This document shows positions 60,220-64,000 of a stretch of 64,000 bases of DNA, one piece after another (positions within the stretch are counted from its first letter, which is position 1; every line of letters begins with the position of its first letter). The DNA lies in assembly GCA_030432235.1 (NCBI GenBank), contig JAUIHT010000006.1:248001-312000 (forward strand). Direction: 5' to 3'. The DNA comes from Verrucomicrobiia bacterium (GTDB lineage Bacteria > Verrucomicrobiota > Verrucomicrobiia > Opitutales > Cerasicoccaceae). The position numbers and the translations under genes are program-made. The notes below the pieces were generated by a model, which worked only from the letters and a program-made list of their open reading frames with translations, ran no database searches and had not been told where the DNA came from.

Positions 60220-60918
60220 TTAAAACGATACCTCGACGCCCTTGGCGGGCTGTTCATTCGCATCCAGCACTTTGACCTGAAAGGCGTGCATGCCTTTTCC
60301 GCCATCTTCCACTTTGAGGAGCAGACGGTTCGCTCCCTGATGCAAACGCCCCGAAATCTTCCAGGTTGTCGCCTCCAGATTGCTGAACTCGCGATTCGCG
60401 GCTAGTTGCTTGCCGTTGAGCCAAAGCTTCACGCCGTCATCGCCGTTTACTTCAAGAACCACATCCATGGCTTGGTCGGCATTGAGCTGGCAAAAGGCAT
60501 AGGAAATACAGGGTATCCCTTGGATTTCACGACTATCGGTTCTGAAAAACTCGTGTAAATCGACGATATAATCAAAGATGCGATATTCTTCTGACTCCAA
60601 AAGGCGAGGTTTCCACCGTAACTCCTTGTAGGGCGCATCCTCAGGTGAAGTCCATTCGACTAGCTGTTCTGGTTTTGGGTTCGCGGTAGATTCTCCTCCG
60701 GATTCTACTAACCAATCAGTGTCCCAACCGGCAAATTCGGGGAACTTGCCGTCATTGGGAAAGGGACCGGCAATAAGCCACTCACAGATGAATCCCTGTT
60801 GATTCAGCGGGTAAGCCCCGTAGCTGCTGTCATCCTCCGCACGGCACTGACTAGCTAGACATAGGTAAAACAAGATGAGTAAGAGCAAGCTTTCCATGCA
60901 CCTCAAGGGGCTCTTCAT
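60220..60918 (-). CDS. Secreted 'GPFPN' domain protein (copy 2)
   Basis: 232 aa from the ATG at 60918 (an ATG at 60897 is also possible; the frame is open to 60996). Signal peptide MKSPLRCMESLLLLILFYLCLASQCRA. The mature start SYGAYPLNQQGFICEWLIAGPFPNDGKF and the block LEVNGDDGVKLWLNGKQLAAN mirror copy 1 at 56936. Between them lies the GH123-like gene, only 19 bp away. A carbohydrate-binding role is inferred. The duplication with the enzyme in the middle suggests the three act together outside the cell. Confidence 0.78.
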   Translation of the reverse strand: MKSPLRCMESLLLLILFYLCLASQCRAEDDSSYGAYPLNQQGFICEWLIAGPFPNDGKFPEFAGWDTDWLVESGGESTANPKPEQLVEWTSPEDAPYKELRWKPRLLESEEYRIFDYIVDLHEFFRTDSREIQGIPCISYAFCQLNADQAMDVVLEVNGDDGVKLWLNGKQLAANREFSNLEATTWKISGRLHQGANRLLLKVEDGGKGMHAFQVKVLDANEQPAKGVEVSF

Positions 60919-61053
60919 CAATGTAGTTGCCGTATCTCTTAGGGGGTGACGGGTGTTTTTGTCGGGTAACGGGGGTGTGGGTGGGCTTATGGTCATAAAA
61001 TTTTTATAAAAGGTAACACTAATTGTGGCTACAATCTTGACGGCGCGGGGGTG

Positions 61054-62148
61054 TTAAACGGGGACTTGCGTCTCCATTGACTTCTTACAAGTATTCTCGC
61101 TCCAGCAAAAGACCACACCGTCGACTTGATTAGGCGTTTCCGTCAGGCCGTGATAGGCAACCGGGGCCAGTTCGGCGGGTGTCGCCTCACTCACAAAATC
61201 ATCGGTAAGGATATTTCCCAGGCGAATCTGCCGTACGACCGCCAGGCGATCCGCATAAGTGCGATCCTTGGGCGCCGCGATGAGAGCCCTCTCTGTGTGA
61301 ACTAGCTGACCGGGAATCTGGGACAACTCCTGCGTATAAGTCGCCAGAAAAACCAAACGGGGAATGCGCCTCTCCCAGCTATTGCCCCCTCGGTATTCTG
61401 TCCTGAAGGTAGACTCATCGTTGGAGCGCAGGATGTCCCGCGCCAGCTTAACCCCCGACAGGCTGGAGGATGCTTCAACGACAATATCCGCTCCGCCAGC
61501 CGTTATTTCCCGAATGCGATCCTCAATACCGTGTTCTTTGCCATTCATGACTTCCAAGCCCCATCGCCTGCTGCGCTCCAGTCGGCTTTCGAGCAAGTCC
61601 ACAACGATCACCCGGGCTCCCAGAATTTGCAGAAAGCGGGCGGCAAGCGCCCCAATCATCCCCTGGCCAATCACGACGGCGACATCTCTTGAGTCCGGCT
61701 CGGCAATGGTCACGCCACGCCAACTGATGGCTCCGACCTCGGTTAGGACATAGTCCCAGGGGTCGCAGCCCTCAGGCAGATGTACTGGACGGGCATCTCC
61801 AGTGACGGTGAGCCGATGATGGCTAACATGGCCTCCCCACAGAGAGTCCACCTCCGGCGACCCCACCGAATTACGGGCGGAGCACAAGTCTCCCTTTCGC
61901 CAGCCTGCGACACTGTCTCCAACCTCCAATACTTGCCCAATAAACGCGTATCCCGGTATAAAAGGGAACTTAACTCGGTCGTGGGGCAGGACGCCACTTA
62001 ATACCCGCATTTCAGTGCCGGGTGAAACACAGGAATAAATAGTAGCCACCAAGATCTCGTCAGATTCACAGCGAAGCGGTGCCAAATTGCGCAAATCAAT
62101 ACGATTCGGTCCTTCAAAAACAATTGCCTTGGTATGCATGGTATCCAT
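61054..62148 (-). CDS. Zinc-type alcohol dehydrogenase-like (MDR) protein
   Basis: 364 aa. N-terminal GroES-like fold (CVSPGTEMRVLSG, FPFIPGYAFIGQVLEVGDSVAGWRKGDLC) and Rossmann domain (VAVVIGQGMIGALAARFLQILGARVIVVDL). The usual Cys/His catalytic zinc set is not obvious (SCVSPGTE instead of 'GICGSDxH'), as in the 'SPGTE' branch of zinc-binding-dehydrogenase proteins seen in sugar and cyclitol loci. NAD(P)-dependent oxidation of a sugar or polyol is likely. Cytoplasmic; first gene of the minus-strand block, divergent from sulfatase 3. Confidence 0.85.
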   Translation of the reverse strand: MDTMHTKAIVFEGPNRIDLRNLAPLRCESDEILVATIYSCVSPGTEMRVLSGVLPHDRVKFPFIPGYAFIGQVLEVGDSVAGWRKGDLCSARNSVGSPEVDSLWGGHVSHHRLTVTGDARPVHLPEGCDPWDYVLTEVGAISWRGVTIAEPDSRDVAVVIGQGMIGALAARFLQILGARVIVVDLLESRLERSRRWGLEVMNGKEHGIEDRIREITAGGADIVVEASSSLSGVKLARDILRSNDESTFRTEYRGGNSWERRIPRLVFLATYTQELSQIPGQLVHTERALIAAPKDRTYADRLAVVRQIRLGNILTDDFVSEATPAELAPVAYHGLTETPNQVDGVVFCWSENTCKKSMETQVPV

Positions 62149-62459
62149 TATATTCCATATGAGATATAATAACTCAATAAGAGAGCAAGCTTTTCTGTGG
62201 ATTTTTTAAACGAGGATATATTGGGCCCTATTCTTACCGCTGAGGCGGCGCTAAGGGTCATTTTGCTTTAGGCTAAATGTGCCTGTCGGGCTAATCGCAT
62301 ATGTATAGTAGTACGCATGAAGGCGACTAAGGTATGCTTGTCAATGTGCGTTCCCTGTGCCCGCTTGACCGTGAAAGAAGCAAAAATCCAAAAAAAGAAT
62401 TGCACGGTCGAAACAAATGAGATAATTTATCTCTAAATTAAAGCGCAACTGCCCCTAAT
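62149..62459. other. Divergent intergenic region, 311 bp
   Basis: Between the MDR gene and sulfatase 3. Holds inverted arms ATTATAT (62147-62153) and ATATAAT (62164-62170) at the MDR start and the palindrome listed next. Both contain GAGATA nearby. Nothing else is recognised. Confidence 0.45.
62419..62433. promoter_or_regulatory. Perfect palindrome GAGATAATTTATCTC, candidate operator
   Basis: Seven-bp inverted arms around a single T, ending 26 bp before the sulfatase 3 start. It could bind a repressor or sit in the 5' leader. The binding protein is unknown; the LacI gene at 52002 is a candidate only by proximity. Confidence 0.45.
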
Positions 62460-63938
62460 ATGAGTCAATCTGCCGATAGGCCATCTCCCAATATCCTGAT
62501 TCTCATGTCAGATCAGCATTCCTGTCGTTTCCTTGGCAGTGATGAGCGTGCGGAGATTGCGACACCTCACTTGGACGCTCTGGCGGCGGGTGGCGTGCGC
62601 TTTCAGAACTGTTATTGCGGATCGCCTTTATGCGTGCCTTCGCGTATGTCCTGGCTGACCGCTCGCAACTGCCATGAGACGGGTGTCTGGAACAACGACC
62701 ATTCACTATCCTCCACAATTCCTACCTTCGCCCATGGCCTGGGGCGGGCCGGCTATCGAACTGTTCTGGCGGGACGCATGCATTTTGTAGGCGGCGATCA
62801 ATATCACGGCTTTCAAGAGCGAACCGTCGGCGACGTCAGCTCTCAACACTTGGGCCTGAACCAGGCCCTGGAGCGTGACAAAGGTTACTTCTTTCCGACC
62901 GAGGCCGTGCCTACGGCGGGTCCCGGGCGTTCCAATTTTCTCGATTACGACAGGGCCGTCGCTGCAGATGCCTGCCGCATCATCGCGGAGCATGAAGCTG
63001 CCAGAGCCTCTGGCCGGGAAGTACGGCCTCTCGCCCTGGTTGTCTCTTTTATGTGCCCGCACGACCCGTATCGGGTGACTGAAGAGTACTATGGCCGCCA
63101 TGAAGGGCGCATCGGCCATCCCGTCAATGCCTCAGCTCGCGAGCCAGAGCTGCATCCGTGGCTTTCAGCGTGGCGGAAGTTATGGGAGTATGAAACCTTC
63201 ACCGAGGAGATGACGATTCGCGCCAGGACCGCCTATGCCGGAGTCGTTAGCTTTGTTGATGATCTTTGCGGCCAGGTGCTTACCCGCTGGAAAGACAGCA
63301 GCCTGTCCAATGACAATATTATCACTTATTTGTCCGATCACGGTGAGGCTGCCGGAGCACACGGTCTTTGGGCCAAGACAACTTTCTATGAAGACTCCGT
63401 TCGTGTTCCACTCATCTGGAATGCCTCCGGTCGCATCCGGGAGGGTGCTGTCGTCCCCGCTCCCGTAAGCCTTCTGGACTTCGGACCCACTTTGCTGGAT
63501 TTGATCGGAGCGCCCGCCCTGCCCAATACCTACGGGATGAGTTTGAAGAGCGAACTCGTAGACGGTACGCCAAGCGCCTCCGACCGCCCGATTTTCTCAG
63601 AGCTGGCATTGCCCAAAAACAAGCAGAAGTTCGAGAAGTTTCCGGTTAAACGCATGGTACGGCGTGGGCCCTGGAAACTGAATTACTACGAGGGCATGCC
63701 ATCCGCGCTTTACAATCTGGATGACGACCCGGACGAACTGAATGATAGAGCCGCGGATCCGGCCTGCGCTCCCTTGGTCGACGATTTACTCCAGGTCCTT
63801 ATTTCCGACGGCTGGAGCGCCCGAAAGGTCGAGGAAGCCATCGAACAAAGAAAATCCGATATACAGTATCTTTTTAATTGGACTGTGGAAACAGGCCCCA
63901 TTGACCCAATCCAGTGGGGCCCGGCAGCCAAACATTAA
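62460..63938 (+). CDS. Type I (formylglycine) sulfatase, no signal peptide (3)
   Basis: 492 aa. NILILMSDQHSCRFLG with metal ligands, formylglycine site Cys58 in LCVPSRMSWLTA (canonical C-x-P-S-R), VLAGRMHFVGGDQYHG, SFMCPHDPYRVTEEYYG, TYLSDHGEAAGAHGLWAKTTFYEDSVRVPLIW, and the end LYNLDDDPDELNDRA. The 'CPHDPY' and 'GRMHF' elements are those of choline-sulfatase-like enzymes. No signal peptide; cytoplasmic. Divergent from the MDR gene and possibly co-expressed with the start of another gene downstream. Confidence 0.92.
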   Translation: MSQSADRPSPNILILMSDQHSCRFLGSDERAEIATPHLDALAAGGVRFQNCYCGSPLCVPSRMSWLTARNCHETGVWNNDHSLSSTIPTFAHGLGRAGYRTVLAGRMHFVGGDQYHGFQERTVGDVSSQHLGLNQALERDKGYFFPTEAVPTAGPGRSNFLDYDRAVAADACRIIAEHEAARASGREVRPLALVVSFMCPHDPYRVTEEYYGRHEGRIGHPVNASAREPELHPWLSAWRKLWEYETFTEEMTIRARTAYAGVVSFVDDLCGQVLTRWKDSSLSNDNIITYLSDHGEAAGAHGLWAKTTFYEDSVRVPLIWNASGRIREGAVVPAPVSLLDFGPTLLDLIGAPALPNTYGMSLKSELVDGTPSASDRPIFSELALPKNKQKFEKFPVKRMVRRGPWKLNYYEGMPSALYNLDDDPDELNDRAADPACAPLVDDLLQVLISDGWSARKVEEAIEQRKSDIQYLFNWTVETGPIDPIQWGPAAKH

Positions 63939-63970
63939 ATCAACGGTAACCCCAAAAATCCAAAGATAAT

Positions 63971-64000
63971 ATGAAAACGATACCTAAGCTCATACTGTCC
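63971..64000 (+). CDS. Start of a further gene, truncated by the window edge
   Basis: ATG at 63971 opens MKTIPKLILS, the beginning of a signal peptide, 32 bp after sulfatase 3. Only ten codons are visible; nothing more can be said. Confidence 0.5.
   Translation, partial: MKTIPKLILS

Noticed and set aside
1-64000. CRISPR array, prophage or complete insertion sequence
   Set aside because: No regularly spaced repeats, no phage structural genes and no full transposase were seen.

Overview
This window reads as chromosome of a free-living, probably marine, member of the Verrucomicrobiota (Opitutales/Puniceicoccales-like). The basis is the combination of several PEP-CTERM proteins, an autotransporter-type beta-strand-repeat protein, a giant pseudopilin of the Verru_Chthon cassette type, three formylglycine sulfatases, many glycoside hydrolases and esterases, and a local GntR/LacI/AraC regulator next to nearly every gene block. 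Taxonomy is inferred from gene content only. No rRNA, complete tRNA, CRISPR array or replication gene was seen.

Left part (1-21.2 kb, visibly GC-rich): the 5' part of a beta-strand-repeat surface protein, a GH1 beta-glucosidase, a decayed secreted-protein gene with a stop codon inside its signal peptide, and a PEP-CTERM protein. Then comes a sialidase-superfamily block: a secreted TIM-barrel-like protein, one sialidase, a second one made of two tandem sialidase domains, an SGNH esterase, a NanM-like Kelch mutarotase, an FG-GAP protein and a pseudopilin. It is followed by a GntR-LacI chimeric regulator diverging from a DapA/NanA-family aldolase, two small Cys-motif paralogues (ATC-hydrolase-like) and an SSS sodium symporter. 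Together this looks like removal, deacetylation, mutarotation, import and aldol cleavage of a sialic-acid-like sugar.

Middle part (21.4-51.8 kb, less GC-rich by eye from about 24.7 kb): it is bounded by two directly repeated modules, 21380-21540 and 51606-51767. Each holds the 3' end of a tRNA gene and, 139 bp from its start in both copies, a pair of TGGCAAAT boxes; each also has a transposase N-terminal remnant beside it. Inside lie an AraC regulator with an epimerase and a Gfo/Idh/MocA oxidoreductase; an operon of GPH symporter, GH78 rhamnosidase, two SGNH esterases, S51 peptidase and tartrate/malate-type dehydrogenase; a clan-A glycoside hydrolase diverging from an alpha/beta esterase; a PEP-CTERM protein; a LacI regulator; the Verru_Chthon-like pseudopilin with a small partner; a sulfatase; a multidomain C25-like protein; and another PEP-CTERM protein.

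The main discovery is in this middle part. Eight near-identical 11-12 bp palindromes (GGGACNGGTCCC type) and one degenerate copy lie in front of its genes. In seven of the nine a TTG-starting -35-like hexamer begins exactly 12 nt after the palindrome; in the other two a TTGA hexamer begins 7 nt after it. No such intergenic palindrome was found outside the repeat-bounded segment. I infer a self-contained regulon, most likely run by the LacI protein at 39022-40053, that couples saccharide use to PEP-CTERM surface proteins and the giant pseudopilin.

Right part (52-64 kb): a LacI gene, then (all minus strand) a sulfatase, an SSS symporter, two paralogous 'GPFPN' secreted proteins flanking a GH123/DUF4091-like hydrolase, and an MDR dehydrogenase. 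Divergent from these are a third sulfatase and the first codons of a further gene. This suggests use of a sulfated, probably amino-sugar-containing, glycan.
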